DNA from: Vagococcus fluvialis bH819
GTDB taxonomy: Bacteria > Bacillota > Bacilli > Lactobacillales > Vagococcaceae
Reading direction: 5' to 3'
Length of the DNA stretch: 50,011 bases
Assembly: GCF_900163795.1 (NCBI RefSeq)
Contig: NZ_FWFD01000022.1
Location: 1 to 50,011, forward strand
In this document: positions 7,776 through 15,816 of the stretch, piece by piece
How positions within the stretch are numbered: the stretch's first letter is position 1
Layout of the letters: each line of letters opens with the position of its first letter
Notes under the pieces: model-generated
Database searches by the model: none
What the model saw: only the letters and a program-made list of their open reading frames with translations
What the model was told of the DNA's origin: nothing
Made by a program: the position numbers and the translations under genes

Positions 7776-8018
7776 ATGAAAGAAGCGAAAACATCAGTTT
7801 TTATAGGGATGCAAGTGATGAATCTATTATTGCTATTGACGGTGTTACTACCAAATGTTTCAACTAATTTTTACCTGTCTGATTGGATGTACGTTGTCTT
7901 AATAGTACTGATGCTAGTTAATGGAAGTTTGTATTTGTGGGTTCGAAGTAAACTAGAAAAGATAGAAGCAGATCGAAATCTTAAAGAAGTGATGAGAATT
8001 ATTGAGGAGTCGATATAG
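7776..8018 (+). CDS. Small membrane protein of unknown function, putative pheromone-regulon member
   Basis: 80 residues with two hydrophobic segments (about residues 7-30 and 36-58). The charged C-terminal tail (RSKLEKIEADRNLKEVMRIIEESI) is probably cytoplasmic. There is no double-glycine leader, so it is not an obvious bacteriocin. The ATG at 7776 is chosen because AAAAGGAG at 7756-7763 would abut the TTG at 7764 but stands 12 nt from this ATG. I do not recognise a family. Its promoter carries the same box as the pheromone gene, so it may be an immunity or accessory protein (inference). Confidence 0.6.
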   Translation: MKEAKTSVFIGMQVMNLLLLLTVLLPNVSTNFYLSDWMYVVLIVLMLVNGSLYLWVRSKLEKIEADRNLKEVMRIIEESI

Positions 8019-8030
8019 GGTGAGAGTATT

Positions 8031-8297
8031 ATGAGTGTGATAAAGAAACGATATGATCTAACCGTATATCAATTACTGCTATTTATTTTTTTCTCGTATT
8101 TATTGACTAACCACTACACAGTAGCAAGCAAAACCTATTTTATGATTGCTATAATTTTCATTACTTATTCATTTATTTTAGAGTCTTTATTAATTAAGTT
8201 GAAGATAAGTGGAAAAAGGAAGTATGCTTGGTGGGGATTTAGTTATTGTCCGCCGATGTTTTTAACGATGGTTGTGTTTATTGTGAGTTGTTATTGA
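8031..8297 (+). CDS. Small three-helix membrane protein of unknown function
   Basis: 88 residues with three predicted membrane segments (about 12-32, 35-55 and 70-88) and a short basic loop (KLKISGKRKYAWWG). GGTGAG at 8019-8024 serves as ribosome-binding site. It starts 12 bp after the preceding small membrane-protein gene and is probably cotranscribed with it. No family is recognised. The position between a pheromone system and an immunity gene makes an immunity or export-accessory role plausible but unproven. Confidence 0.6.
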   Translation: MSVIKKRYDLTVYQLLLFIFFSYLLTNHYTVASKTYFMIAIIFITYSFILESLLIKLKISGKRKYAWWGFSYCPPMFLTMVVFIVSCY

Positions 8298-8411
8298 ATG
8301 TTGTATGGGTTTGTTAAAGAATAAGAAAAAATTTCAAGTACAGCTTCTTTTTTTGCGAAAAATAGAAAAAATGCTACTCTTAAATTGCAGATGAAGTACA
8401 TTTATAGCACA

Positions 8412-8445
8412 AAGTCCCTAAAGAAGTCGGATTCTTCAGGGACTT
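8412..8445 (+). terminator. Terminator-like hairpin
   Basis: AAGTCCCTAAAGAA (8412-8425) pairs with TTCTTCAGGGACTT (8432-8445) with one mismatch and a 6-nt loop. The T-tract after it is weak (GCTTT). It probably closes the two-gene membrane-protein operon. The rest of the 8298-8517 gap holds no convincing gene. Confidence 0.6.
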
Positions 8446-8568
8446 GCTTTATGTGGAAATACCGTCTTAATACGGATTTACTTCTTGTCCAGATGAACTA
8501 AAATGAGGTGAATTAAAATAAACAAAATTAATAGTTATCTTAAAAATAATTTCAGAAAAATATTAAAT

Positions 8569-9135
8569 ATGCTAATTCTATATTTTATTGCTAATTTAAG
8601 TATCAGTTTCTTAGTCAGAATTCCATCAACAAATTGGATGGTTATTCTCCTTTTTTCGGTATTATTTTTATTTTTCAGTTATAGAATTTTAAGGAAAAAT
8701 AAGTATCTTAAAGAAATAACTATCAAAAAATCCTTGTCATTAAATGATGTAGGAATGATTGTAGCTTATAGTATGATTAATTTGATAGTGAGCTATCTTA
8801 CGGCTGCTAGTTCATCAAAAGTCAGAAATGAAGGGGGAACTATAGAATATCATTCTAGTTTTTTATTAATACTAGGAGTGATTATTTTAGCTCCAATATT
8901 AGAAGAAATTGTCTTTAGAGGGTTAATGAGGCAATTAATAGCCAATAAATATTGCTACATAGTAATCAGTTCATTATTGTTTTCAATGATTCACTCTCCG
9001 GAAAATAGCTATCTTTTTATAGGTATTTTTATTAGTGGAGTTCTATTTTCTCTATCATATATTAAAACGAATAACTTAGTGATTCCTATATGTATTCATC
9101 TTATTAACAATTTAACCGCTATTTTTTTGAATTGA
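8569..9135 (+). CDS. CPBP-family intramembrane metalloprotease
   Basis: 188 residues from the first ATG, with several hydrophobic helices. The CPBP/Abi signature is complete: EEIVFRGLMRQL (Glu-Glu-x-x-x-Arg), FSMIHSPEN and the C-terminal HLINN. CPBP proteins are membrane proteases or scaffolds. They often serve as bacteriocin self-immunity (PlnI-like) and in staphylococci take part in Agr peptide signalling (MroQ). The frame continues upstream to 8512, and a good AGGTG (8506-8510) sits 7 nt before an ATA at 8518. The extension NKINSYLKNNFRKILN looks like a natural N-terminus. The true start may therefore be ATA, or a mutated ATG, giving 205 residues. Confidence 0.82.
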   Translation: MLILYFIANLSISFLVRIPSTNWMVILLFSVLFLFFSYRILRKNKYLKEITIKKSLSLNDVGMIVAYSMINLIVSYLTAASSSKVRNEGGTIEYHSSFLLILGVIILAPILEEIVFRGLMRQLIANKYCYIVISSLLFSMIHSPENSYLFIGIFISGVLFSLSYIKTNNLVIPICIHLINNLTAIFLN

Positions 9136-9242
9136 TATGAAGTTGAAGATCTATAAATAGCTATTTCAAGATGTTTTAATCTTGTAAAACCTGAAAGATG
9201 ATATCTTATTATTACTTAATCAGTGAATGCGAGGGCAAAATA

Positions 9243-9551
9243 ATGGGCGGACTAAATTGGTTTACAAACGACAATAATCGTATGGAACAAGCACTGTTTC
9301 TTATTGTAGAACTGTTAATTGATGTGAATCATAGCCAAGAAAATGAAGCGTTAAAATCAATCTTAATGGAGTATAAAGAAGTATTGGCTAATTCAAATTC
9401 TTCAGAAATTTTTATTTTGAACCAAATGACCAATGATATTTCAATGGCTATAGAAAAAGATAATGTGTCGTTGTCGGAATATCAAACCCAAAAAATGAGA
9501 CATTTAATAAGGATATCAAAAACTAAAGGTGTTTCTTTTGTTGAGAAATAA
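9243..9551 (+). CDS. Enterocin A-type bacteriocin immunity protein
   Basis: 102 residues, MGGLNWFTNDNNR..., mostly amphipathic helices with no membrane segment. The C-terminal block VSLSEYQTQKMRHLIRISKT resembles, from memory, the same region of the enterocin A immunity protein (FTEYQEELIRNLSEIGRTAGI). It fits the class II immunity four-helix bundle that binds the mannose-PTS receptor complex from the cytoplasm. GAGGG (9231-9235), 7 nt upstream, selects this ATG over the one at 9198. No cognate bacteriocin gene is adjacent, so it may be an orphan protecting against a related strain's product. A strong bidirectional terminator follows. Confidence 0.78.
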   Translation: MGGLNWFTNDNNRMEQALFLIVELLIDVNHSQENEALKSILMEYKEVLANSNSSEIFILNQMTNDISMAIEKDNVSLSEYQTQKMRHLIRISKTKGVSFVEK

Positions 9552-9595
9552 CCCATCAGACAACACTAATTACTTAGTTTATCTGATGGGTTATT
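9547..9595. terminator. Bidirectional terminator between convergent genes
   Basis: AATAACCCATCAGA (9547-9560) pairs perfectly with TCTGATGGGTTATT (9582-9595), with a T-run after it on the plus strand. A smaller hairpin (CTAAT/TTAGT region) lies in the loop. The minus-strand gene 9566-9814 ends inside it. Confidence 0.85.
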
Positions 9596-9814
9596 TTTAA
9601 TTTTTTTTATCAATTTCCTGAAATATGGATAAGCGAACCAAGTCAAATAAATAGTCGAAATTCCAATAATCGTATGAAGAATAAAACTATCAATAAACTG
9701 GATAACAAAATCATTAATGATATCACCAATGATAAATCCAGCTACGGTAACTAAGGCGATGGTACTTTGTTTTTCATTAGATAACCATGCTTGGAGACTG
9801 TGTTTCTGTTTCAT
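9566..9814 (-). CDS. Small membrane protein of unknown function
   Basis: 82 residues with two predicted membrane helices (about 17-40 and 43-63) and a basic C-terminus (RKLIKKIKNN). AGGAGG, 8 nt before the ATG, supports translation. It follows the next minus-strand gene by only 15 bp and is probably cotranscribed with it. No family is recognised. Confidence 0.6.
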   Translation of the reverse strand: MKQKHSLQAWLSNEKQSTIALVTVAGFIIGDIINDFVIQFIDSFILHTIIGISTIYLTWFAYPYFRKLIKKIKNNPSDKLSN

Positions 9815-9829
9815 ATTTTAGCCTCCTTT

Positions 9830-10144
9830 TCACTTGATAACGGTATAGTGTTTGGAAAATTTTTTACTAGAAATTAATAGATGATTGGTCGCATCTAAAA
9901 AATCTCCTTCATATCCCATGGCGTACATACCGTAGCCACCACAGTTTCCAATCACTGTCACAACTGTTCCTGTTTTTAAGTTGTGAAGGATGGACGGATT
10001 TAATGCGGCCATTAAAATACGGAGACGATTATCTGACCAATATAGGTAATTCTTTTTAAAAGCTTCTTTCACCCAGTCAGGTTGCTCCCCTGTTCGACTA
10101 ATTTCCCAAACATCAACGACTTTATTTTTGTATGTTGCTTTCAT
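9830..10144 (-). CDS. Conserved hypothetical protein, 104 aa
   Basis: A soluble protein with sequence MKATYKNKVVDVWEISRTG...VIGNCGGYGMYAMGYEGDFLDATNHLLISSKKF. The dense aromatic and glycine pattern suggests a small beta-rich fold. It resembles hypothetical proteins I recall near prophage or accessory genes in enterococci, but I cannot name a family. AGAGGTGA lies 8 nt before the ATG. It leads a two-gene minus-strand operon. Confidence 0.6.
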   Translation of the reverse strand: MKATYKNKVVDVWEISRTGEQPDWVKEAFKKNYLYWSDNRLRILMAALNPSILHNLKTGTVVTVIGNCGGYGMYAMGYEGDFLDATNHLLISSKKFSKHYTVIK

Positions 10145-10160
10145 GAGACAATCACCTCTT

Positions 10161-10442
10161 ATTATTTTGTTGCTTTATTGTAATAGGAAATAGTGAGATT
10201 TGGTAAAGAATATCATGAAGTGTGGGAAAAGAGGTCATGAGTGAAGTAGAAGAGTCCAACGTATTTAATTAATGACATTCTAAAAATGATGAACATGATT
10301 ATATCAACGATTCCAGTGTATTCTGGTTTTATTTTATAGAATAAAATATTGTCAAATTATTTTTAGGCATAAAACAAAACCACAATAGCTTATAAACGTT
10401 GTTATAGAAGGAATTAGAGACTAGGGGAACTACAAAAATAAA
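10161..10442. other. Non-coding interval between convergent/divergent units
   Basis: An AT-rich gap of about 280 bp upstream of the 10144 gene. It contains a 7-bp perfect dyad, ATTTTAT-AGA-ATAAAAT (10331-10347). The only frames are very short (11 and 17 codons, at about 10237 and 10287) and not convincing. I see nothing else in it. Confidence 0.5.
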
Positions 10443-10470
10443 ACACACTTATCTCACAAGATAAGTGTGT
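10443..10470 (-). terminator. Intrinsic terminator for the maeKR operon
   Basis: ACACACTTATCT (10443-10454) pairs perfectly with AGATAAGTGTGT (10459-10470) across a CACA loop. On the minus strand it is followed by TTTATTTTTG. It lies about 70 bp after the maeR stop. Confidence 0.8.
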
Positions 10471-10539
10471 CCATCTCTATGTATTTTTAAACGCCTACTC
10501 ACAAATTATTGAAACATGCACAAAACAATAATTTTACGC

Positions 10540-11211
10540 CTACCCCCAAACATAAACCTTATAAGGTCTCCCAACTTTCAAGTAAATATTCTCACTTTTA
10601 AGCTGTTCTTTCTTTTCCAAATAAGCGACATACTTACGAATCGAAACGTGAGATAACTTCGCTTCATCTGTTAATTCTTGAATCGTAAAAGGCTTATCCA
10701 TCTGTTTAATGGTTTTAATCACAAAAGCTAGCGTCTCTTGAGTGAGGCCTTTTTCTAATTCTTCATCGCCCGTTTCTTCTTCATATTTTGGTTGGAGAAA
10801 GGCGTCGATTTGGTCTTGATCCATCTCATGTTGCCCAAGTTGATCAATTTTTTTCTGATACAGGTTCAAACTTTTTTCAAAACGATCATAGGTGAAAGGC
10901 TTGATTAAATAATCTAAAACACCAAGATGAAGGCTTTCCTTCACTAAAATTGCTTCTTTTGAAGCGGTAATCAAAATCACGTCAATGTCACGTTTTTCTT
11001 TTCTCAAATCACTTAAAAGCTGTAGACCATTCCCGTCTTCTAGGTGGATATCAAGTAAAATTAAATCAATAGCTTCCGTTGCCAGAATGTTTCGACTTTC
11101 AGCAATCGTTGAAGAAGCTGAAATATTAAAAGCAGGGTTCACTTTTTTTAGGTAATTGTTATGAATAAATTGCACCATCGGATCGTCTTCGATAATTAAA
11201 ATGTGGGTCAT
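10540..11211 (-). CDS. maeR: Malate two-component response regulator (CitB/DcuR family)
   Basis: 223 residues. The receiver domain has ED at 8-9, phospho-acceptor Asp54 in LILLDIHLEDGNG and conserved Lys in YLIKPF. The C-terminal HTH (FTIQELTDEAKLSHVSIRKYVAYLEKK) is of the CitB/DpiA type rather than OmpR or NarL. The gene is 2 bp downstream of the CitA-type kinase and divergent from a 2-hydroxycarboxylate permease and malic enzyme. This is the layout of the maeKR-maePE locus of Lactobacillus casei and enterococci. It should activate the permease and malic enzyme genes when malate is present. Confidence 0.9.
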   Translation of the reverse strand: MTHILIIEDDPMVQFIHNNYLKKVNPAFNISASSTIAESRNILATEAIDLILLDIHLEDGNGLQLLSDLRKEKRDIDVILITASKEAILVKESLHLGVLDYLIKPFTYDRFEKSLNLYQKKIDQLGQHEMDQDQIDAFLQPKYEEETGDEELEKGLTQETLAFVIKTIKQMDKPFTIQELTDEAKLSHVSIRKYVAYLEKKEQLKSENIYLKVGRPYKVYVWG

Positions 11212-11213
11212 AA

Positions 11214-12731
11214 TTAGTCCTCCTTAGAGTAGTCTACACTAAATGATAGGGTCTTGTCTGTAAAATGGAGCTCACTGTGGCGATCTTGGATGAGCTGTTT
11301 AAAGTAAAAGGATTGCAAGGTTTCTTGAATTTTCTCCCAATCTTCCCTTGAGAAAAGTTGCTCCTTAAATGAATAAGTAGAGGTTAGAACGTTGTCTTCC
11401 CATTCTAAGGATAACTGCAATTCATCAGGTAATTGTCGTTGTAAAAAGGCATGATGAATGTAGCGATAAATGGTAATTAACTGGGTTCGTTCCTCACTAT
11501 TATTTAACGGGATTTCCGGGAAAATTTCAATGTGTAAATGAGTTTTAATTTCGGAGAATTTCTGACGCTCCCCAATTAAAAAACTGGCCATCATGGGATC
11601 TTTGACTAAAAGAGCCACATAGCGGGAAAATTCTTTCTCCGGTTTTAATAAATCTTCCAAATATACGCCTAATTCTTCATATGCTTCTAAATCTACCAAA
11701 CCGAAAATAACATGAAGTTTATTCATAAATTCGTGAGACTGACTTTGAAGCGCAGAAGCGTAAGCCGTTGTATTCGCTAGTTGATCGGTAACAAATAAAG
11801 CTTCTGTGGCATTTCGTAAGAATATAACATAGCCCGTTTTTTGCTCTCTAACCACAATCGGAGCAGCTGAAAACAGGTAATCTTGCCCGTGTTGTTGATA
11901 GAGTTGTTCCACTTTTTTATCTAAATCGATTTGTTCGAAGTGATATAAAAAGTCTTGTACGTCTTTACCGATCAAATTGGTTTGTTGGGTGGTGTATTGG
12001 TACAAGGTTTGAGCTTGGGCATTGGCTAAAAGCACTCGATTGTTCAAATCAATGACCACAACGGCATCTTTGGTTTCTTCTAACATAGCGTTTCTTTCTT
12101 CTAATAAGGAAGCAATTTCTCGGGGTTCTAAATTAAGTAAGATGCGTTTTAAGTAGAGAGATAAGGCAAATGCCACGAATAAGCTAACGACTAAACTAAG
12201 AATTAAGGAAATTTGATAATCTTTTTGAGATTGTTGAATCATGGTTGATAAAGAGGTCATCTTAACGCCTAAAGCAATGACCCCAATTTGTTTCTCATCT
12301 GAGAAGACAGGGACAAAGGCACGTAAAGATTGTCCCAAAGTTCCTTCGTTAATCGAGATATGTTTTTCGCCTTTAAGAGAGGTAACTTCATCTCCTCCTT
12401 TAAAATGCCCACCAATTTTACTTGGATCGGGGTGAGTGAGGCGAATCGCGTCCATATCCATGACAACAATAAAATCCAGTTGGTAATTTTTCGCTAATTG
12501 ATTCGTGTATTCTTGAAGTTCTTGACTTGTTTCATCTTTTTTAAGTTGATTAATGACTAAGGGATCGCTGGCTAGTTGTTTTCCTGTGGCTAGGAGTAAC
12601 TTTTCTTCATTATGCTTTACTCGCTTGGCGGCACTTTTCACCACTAAAAAATAAGAGACTGAAATTGATAAAATCAGTGTTGTGACAAATGCTAACGAGA
12701 GCAACGTCCATAAACTAAGCTTTTTTTTCAC
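11214..12731 (-). CDS. maeK: Malate sensor histidine kinase (CitA/DcuS family)
   Basis: 505 residues. TM1 is at about 10-30, then a periplasmic-type sensory Cache/PDC domain (about 40-170, with HPDPSKIGGHFKGGD). TM2 is at about 175-195 (LILSLVVSLFVAFALSLYL). A PAS domain (about 215-320, VVVIDLNNRVLLANAQA) and a short kinase core with phospho-accepting His in QSQSHEFMNKLHVIFG follow. The catalytic ATPase part is degenerate and lacks a clear G-box, as I recall for some MaeK/CitA relatives. The start is GTG with GGAGG upstream. It is co-transcribed with maeR and divergent from maeP. Confidence 0.88.
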   Translation of the reverse strand: MKKKLSLWTLLSLAFVTTLILSISVSYFLVVKSAAKRVKHNEEKLLLATGKQLASDPLVINQLKKDETSQELQEYTNQLAKNYQLDFIVVMDMDAIRLTHPDPSKIGGHFKGGDEVTSLKGEKHISINEGTLGQSLRAFVPVFSDEKQIGVIALGVKMTSLSTMIQQSQKDYQISLILSLVVSLFVAFALSLYLKRILLNLEPREIASLLEERNAMLEETKDAVVVIDLNNRVLLANAQAQTLYQYTTQQTNLIGKDVQDFLYHFEQIDLDKKVEQLYQQHGQDYLFSAAPIVVREQKTGYVIFLRNATEALFVTDQLANTTAYASALQSQSHEFMNKLHVIFGLVDLEAYEELGVYLEDLLKPEKEFSRYVALLVKDPMMASFLIGERQKFSEIKTHLHIEIFPEIPLNNSEERTQLITIYRYIHHAFLQRQLPDELQLSLEWEDNVLTSTYSFKEQLFSREDWEKIQETLQSFYFKQLIQDRHSELHFTDKTLSFSVDYSKED

Positions 12732-12772
12732 GAGGTTCCCTCCTTTTCCAATTTATTATAGCATTTTCTTTG

Positions 12773-12836
12773 TTAATTTAATTAGTTGTATTAACTTAAA
12801 TTAATTAAAAAAAGTATATTTAGAAAAGCGCTTCCA
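12773..12836 (+). promoter_or_regulatory. maeK/maeP divergent control region with cre-like site
   Basis: An AT-rich block (12773-12810) holds repeated TTAA/AATTAA motifs, including a partial dyad around GTTGTATTAAC, a plausible MaeR binding region. GAAAAGCGCTTCCA (12823-12836) matches 11 of 14 bases of the palindromic CcpA cre consensus TGAAAGCGCTTTCA, suggesting catabolite repression of malate use. Both assignments are by eye. Confidence 0.5.
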
Positions 12837-12872
12837 ATATAGTAAGGGTGTAAAGACAAAGGAGGAAAACAA

Positions 12873-14168
12873 ATGGATACAAAAGAGCAAAAAGGGTGGA
12901 AGAATTTCCAAGTCGGATCTGTTCCATTACCAGTATATATCGTATTATCTTCAGTTATTCTAATAACAGCTTATTTACAACAATTACCAGTAAACATGCT
13001 AGGTGGTTTCGCTGTTATCTTAACAATGGGTTGGTTTCTAGGAACGTTAGGAGCAAATATTCCTTATTTAAAAAATTTCGGTGGTCCAGCAATTATGTCA
13101 TTATTGGTCCCTTCGATCCTAGTATTTTTCAATTTAGTTAATGAAAACGTCTTAAAATCAGCAGATATGTTGATGAAACAAGCAAACTTCTTATATTTTT
13201 ATATTGCCTGTTTAGTTTGTGGTAGTATCTTAGGTATGAACCGTAAAATCTTGGTTCAAGGTTTAATGAAAATGATTATCCCAATGTCAATCGGTATGAT
13301 CTTAGCAATGGGTGTTGGGACTCTTGTTGGTGTGGCACTTGGTATGGAATGGAAACATGTTTTATTCTTTATCGTAACACCCGTTTTAGCAGGTGGAATT
13401 GGTGAAGGTATTTTACCATTATCCCTTGGTTATAGTCAGATTACCGGCATGGGTAGTGAACAATTAGTGGGTCAATTAATCCCAGCAACCATCATTGGTA
13501 ACTTCTTTGCGATTGGTTGTTCAGCATTTATTAGTCGTTTAGGTGAGAAAAAACCTCATTTATCAGGTAAAGGCCAATTAGTAAAAGTAGCAGATGCAGA
13601 TGATTTAAGTGACGCTTTAGAAGAAGATAAATCACCAATTGATGTCAAATTAATGGGCGCAGGTGTCTTAACAGCATGTACCTTATTCATCATCGGTGGC
13701 TTATTACAATACTTAACAGGCTTTCCTGGTCCTGTATTAATGATTCTTGTGGCAGCACTTTTAAAATATGTTAATGTGGTACCAGAAGAAACACAACGTG
13801 GCTCTAAACAATTATACAAATTTATCGCAGGTAACTTCACTTTCCCATTAATGGCAGGATTAGGTTTATTATATATTCCATTAAAAGACGTTGTGGGTGT
13901 GTTAACATGGCAATATTTCTTAGTTGTTATTAGTACAGTATTAACAGTTATTACAACAGGTTTCTTCGTTTCACGTTTCATGAATATGTACCCAGTAGAA
14001 GCAGCAATTATCTCAGCGTGTCAAAGTGGAATGGGTGGAACAGGTGACGTTGCGATCCTTAGTACAACCAACCGTATGAACTTAATGCCATTTGCCCAAG
14101 TAGCAACACGACTTGGTGGAGCAATTACAGTAATTACCATGACAGCTATTTTAAGAATGATTTTCTAA
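12873..14168 (+). CDS. maeP: Malate permease, 2-hydroxycarboxylate transporter (2HCT) family
   Basis: 431 residues with about eleven membrane segments. It carries the two GGxG motifs diagnostic of the 2HCT family, GGIGEGILPLS and GGTGDVAILS. Each is preceded by substrate-loop residues, and the usual central cytoplasmic loop is present (RLGEKKPHLSGKGQLVKV). The 2HCT family includes CitS, CitP, MleP and MaeN/MaeP. Pairing with malic enzyme and MaeKR points to Na+- or H+-coupled malate uptake. AAAGGAGG precedes the ATG. The malic enzyme gene follows after 19 bp. Confidence 0.92.
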   Translation: MDTKEQKGWKNFQVGSVPLPVYIVLSSVILITAYLQQLPVNMLGGFAVILTMGWFLGTLGANIPYLKNFGGPAIMSLLVPSILVFFNLVNENVLKSADMLMKQANFLYFYIACLVCGSILGMNRKILVQGLMKMIIPMSIGMILAMGVGTLVGVALGMEWKHVLFFIVTPVLAGGIGEGILPLSLGYSQITGMGSEQLVGQLIPATIIGNFFAIGCSAFISRLGEKKPHLSGKGQLVKVADADDLSDALEEDKSPIDVKLMGAGVLTACTLFIIGGLLQYLTGFPGPVLMILVAALLKYVNVVPEETQRGSKQLYKFIAGNFTFPLMAGLGLLYIPLKDVVGVLTWQYFLVVISTVLTVITTGFFVSRFMNMYPVEAAIISACQSGMGGTGDVAILSTTNRMNLMPFAQVATRLGGAITVITMTAILRMIF

Positions 14169-14187
14169 ATATAAGGAGGAAACAATC

Positions 14188-15351
14188 ATGACAAAAAAAG
14201 ACGTAAAAGAATTAGCAATCGAGCAAGCAAGAGCAAACGGTGGAAAGCTATCTGTTGAATCAAAAGTAACCATCAACAACCGTGAAGAATTAAGTATCGC
14301 TTATACACCAGGTGTAGCAGCCGTTTCTTCAGCCATTGCAGAAGATAAAAAATTAGCTTACGAATTAACAACTAAAAAGAACACAGTTGCCGTTATTAGT
14401 GACGGAACAGCGGTTCTTGGTTTAGGTGATATTGGTCCAGAAGCAGCAATGCCAGTTATGGAAGGAAAAGCAGCTTTATTCAAACGTTTTGCGAATGTGG
14501 ATTCAGTGCCAATCGTTTTAGCAACAAAAGACACAGAAGAAATTATTCAAGCAGTAAAAATGATTGCTCCAACATTTGGTGGGATTAACTTAGAAGATAT
14601 TAGTGCCCCACGTTGTTTCGAAATTGAAAAACGTTTAATCGAAGAATTGGATATTCCAGTATTCCACGATGACCAACACGGAACAGCCATTGTTGTTTTA
14701 GCAGCACTTTATAACTCATTAAAATTAATTGGTAAATCAATTGATGAAGTTAATGTAGTTGTGAATGGCGGAGGATCAGCTGGCCTTTCAGTCACACGTA
14801 AATTCTTAGCAGCAGGCGTTAAAAATGTGACAGTGGTTGACCGTTTCGGTATTATTTCTGAATCACAAATCGCAGACTTAGCACCACATCATGCAGAAAT
14901 TTCTAAATTAACCAATAGAGAAATGCGTGAAGGTACGCTGCAAGATGCTCTTAAAGGGGCAGATGTGTTTGTCGGCGTTTCAGCACCAGGCGTACTAAAA
15001 CCTGAGTGGATCAAAGACATGAACGATAAACCAGTGATTTTCGCTATGGCAAATCCAACACCAGAAATTTTCCCTGACGAAGCTATTGCCGCAGGTGCTT
15101 ACGTTGTGGGAACTGGACGTAGTGATTTCCCTAACCAAATCAACAACGTTTTAGCATTCCCTGGTATTTTCAGAGGCGCATTAGATGCACACGCTCGTGA
15201 CATTACGATTGAGATGCAAATTGCCGCAGCCAAAGGAATTGCTAGTTTGATTTCTGATGAAGAATTATCAACAACGAACATCATTCCAGATCCATTCCAA
15301 GAAGGTGTGGCAAAAGTTGTCGCAGAAAGTGTTAGTCAAGCGGTAAAATAA
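14188..15351 (+). CDS. maeE: NAD(P)-dependent malic enzyme (oxaloacetate-decarboxylating)
   Basis: 387 residues, typical of the short bacterial malic enzyme. Motifs include the N-terminal YTPGVAAVS with the catalytic tyrosine and the metal/substrate block [16 protein letters not shown]. The Rossmann motif [27 protein letters not shown] and [15 protein letters not shown] follow. It converts L-malate to pyruvate and CO2 with reduction of NAD(P)+, feeding growth on malate imported by the adjacent permease. It is distinct from malolactic enzyme, which is about 540 residues. AAGGAGG precedes the ATG; the gene is cotranscribed with maeP and closed by a terminator. Confidence 0.95.
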   Translation: MTKKDVKELAIEQARANGGKLSVESKVTINNREELSIAYTPGVAAVSSAIAEDKKLAYELTTKKNTVAVISDGTAVLGLGDIGPEAAMPVMEGKAALFKRFANVDSVPIVLATKDTEEIIQAVKMIAPTFGGINLEDISAPRCFEIEKRLIEELDIPVFHDDQHGTAIVVLAALYNSLKLIGKSIDEVNVVVNGGGSAGLSVTRKFLAAGVKNVTVVDRFGIISESQIADLAPHHAEISKLTNREMREGTLQDALKGADVFVGVSAPGVLKPEWIKDMNDKPVIFAMANPTPEIFPDEAIAAGAYVVGTGRSDFPNQINNVLAFPGIFRGALDAHARDITIEMQIAAAKGIASLISDEELSTTNIIPDPFQEGVAKVVAESVSQAVK

Positions 15352-15361
15352 TTGATAGATG

Positions 15362-15403
15362 AAGTTATCATCCTTAGAATTTTTAAGGGTGGTAACTTTT
15401 TTT
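15362..15403 (+). terminator. Terminator of maePE
   Basis: AAGTTATCATCCTTA (15362-15376) pairs with TAAGGGTGGTAACTT (15383-15397) using two G-U pairs. Seven T follow. Confidence 0.85.
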
Positions 15404-15460
15404 GTACGTTAATCATGATATGATAAAGGTAACTTAAAATCTAGAAAGGAACTGATAATC

Positions 15461-15754
15461 ATGACTTTAGTCATCAATATTACGTACACAGGAGAAAAGG
15501 GCAACGCTAGAAAATTTGCAGAAGAAATGGTGACACAAGGAATTGTTGAAGCAATCAGAAAAGAAGTAGGAAATGAAAAGTACGAATATTATTATCCAAT
15601 GGAAGATTCAGAATCTGTTTTGTTAATTGATAGTTGGACAAGTCAAGAAGCCTTGGACGTTCATCATAAAACAGAGATGATGACCCAAATTGCAGAGTTA
15701 AGAAAGAAATATCATTTGAAAATGAAAGTGGAACGTTTTGAACCTACTTTGTAG
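15461..15754 (+). CDS. Putative quinol monooxygenase (ABM domain)
   Basis: 97 residues forming one antibiotic-biosynthesis-monooxygenase (ABM) ferredoxin-like fold: VINITYTGEKGNARKFAEEM, then YEYYYPMEDSESVLLIDSWTSQEALDVHHKTEMMTQIAEL. The W-x-S/T-x-E/Q-ALDxHHKT motif is typical of YgiN/YczJ-like proteins, which dimerise and act on quinols or small aromatics. A -10 TATGAT at 15419 and GAAAGGA before the ATG suggest its own promoter. Quinone-response genes elsewhere in the window make a quinol role plausible. Confidence 0.8.
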   Translation: MTLVINITYTGEKGNARKFAEEMVTQGIVEAIRKEVGNEKYEYYYPMEDSESVLLIDSWTSQEALDVHHKTEMMTQIAELRKKYHLKMKVERFEPTL

Positions 15755-15816
15755 AATAGGTTAATGTTTTTAGGTAATCGCTTTCTTTGGTATGATAAAA
15801 TAAAGGGAGTGATGAC

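Noticed and set aside
8320-8390. Possible third pheromone-regulon box upstream of the CPBP gene (TTCAAGTACAG)
   Set aside because: The second half-site 22 bp away is not recognisable and no -10 lies at the expected distance.
8456-8490. Imperfect hairpin AAATACCGT...ACGGATTT upstream of the CPBP gene
   Set aside because: The stem is short with bulges and there is no T-run or riboswitch-like context.
10237-10340. Tiny ORFs of 11 and 17 codons, one hydrophobic (MMNMIISTIPVYSG), considered as type I toxin
   Set aside because: Shorter than Fst-like toxins, with no antisense RNA structure or strong ribosome-binding site seen.
13556-13981. 141-codon minus-strand frame inside maeP
   Set aside because: A shadow of the strongly coding malate permease frame; its protein lacks a plausible composition.
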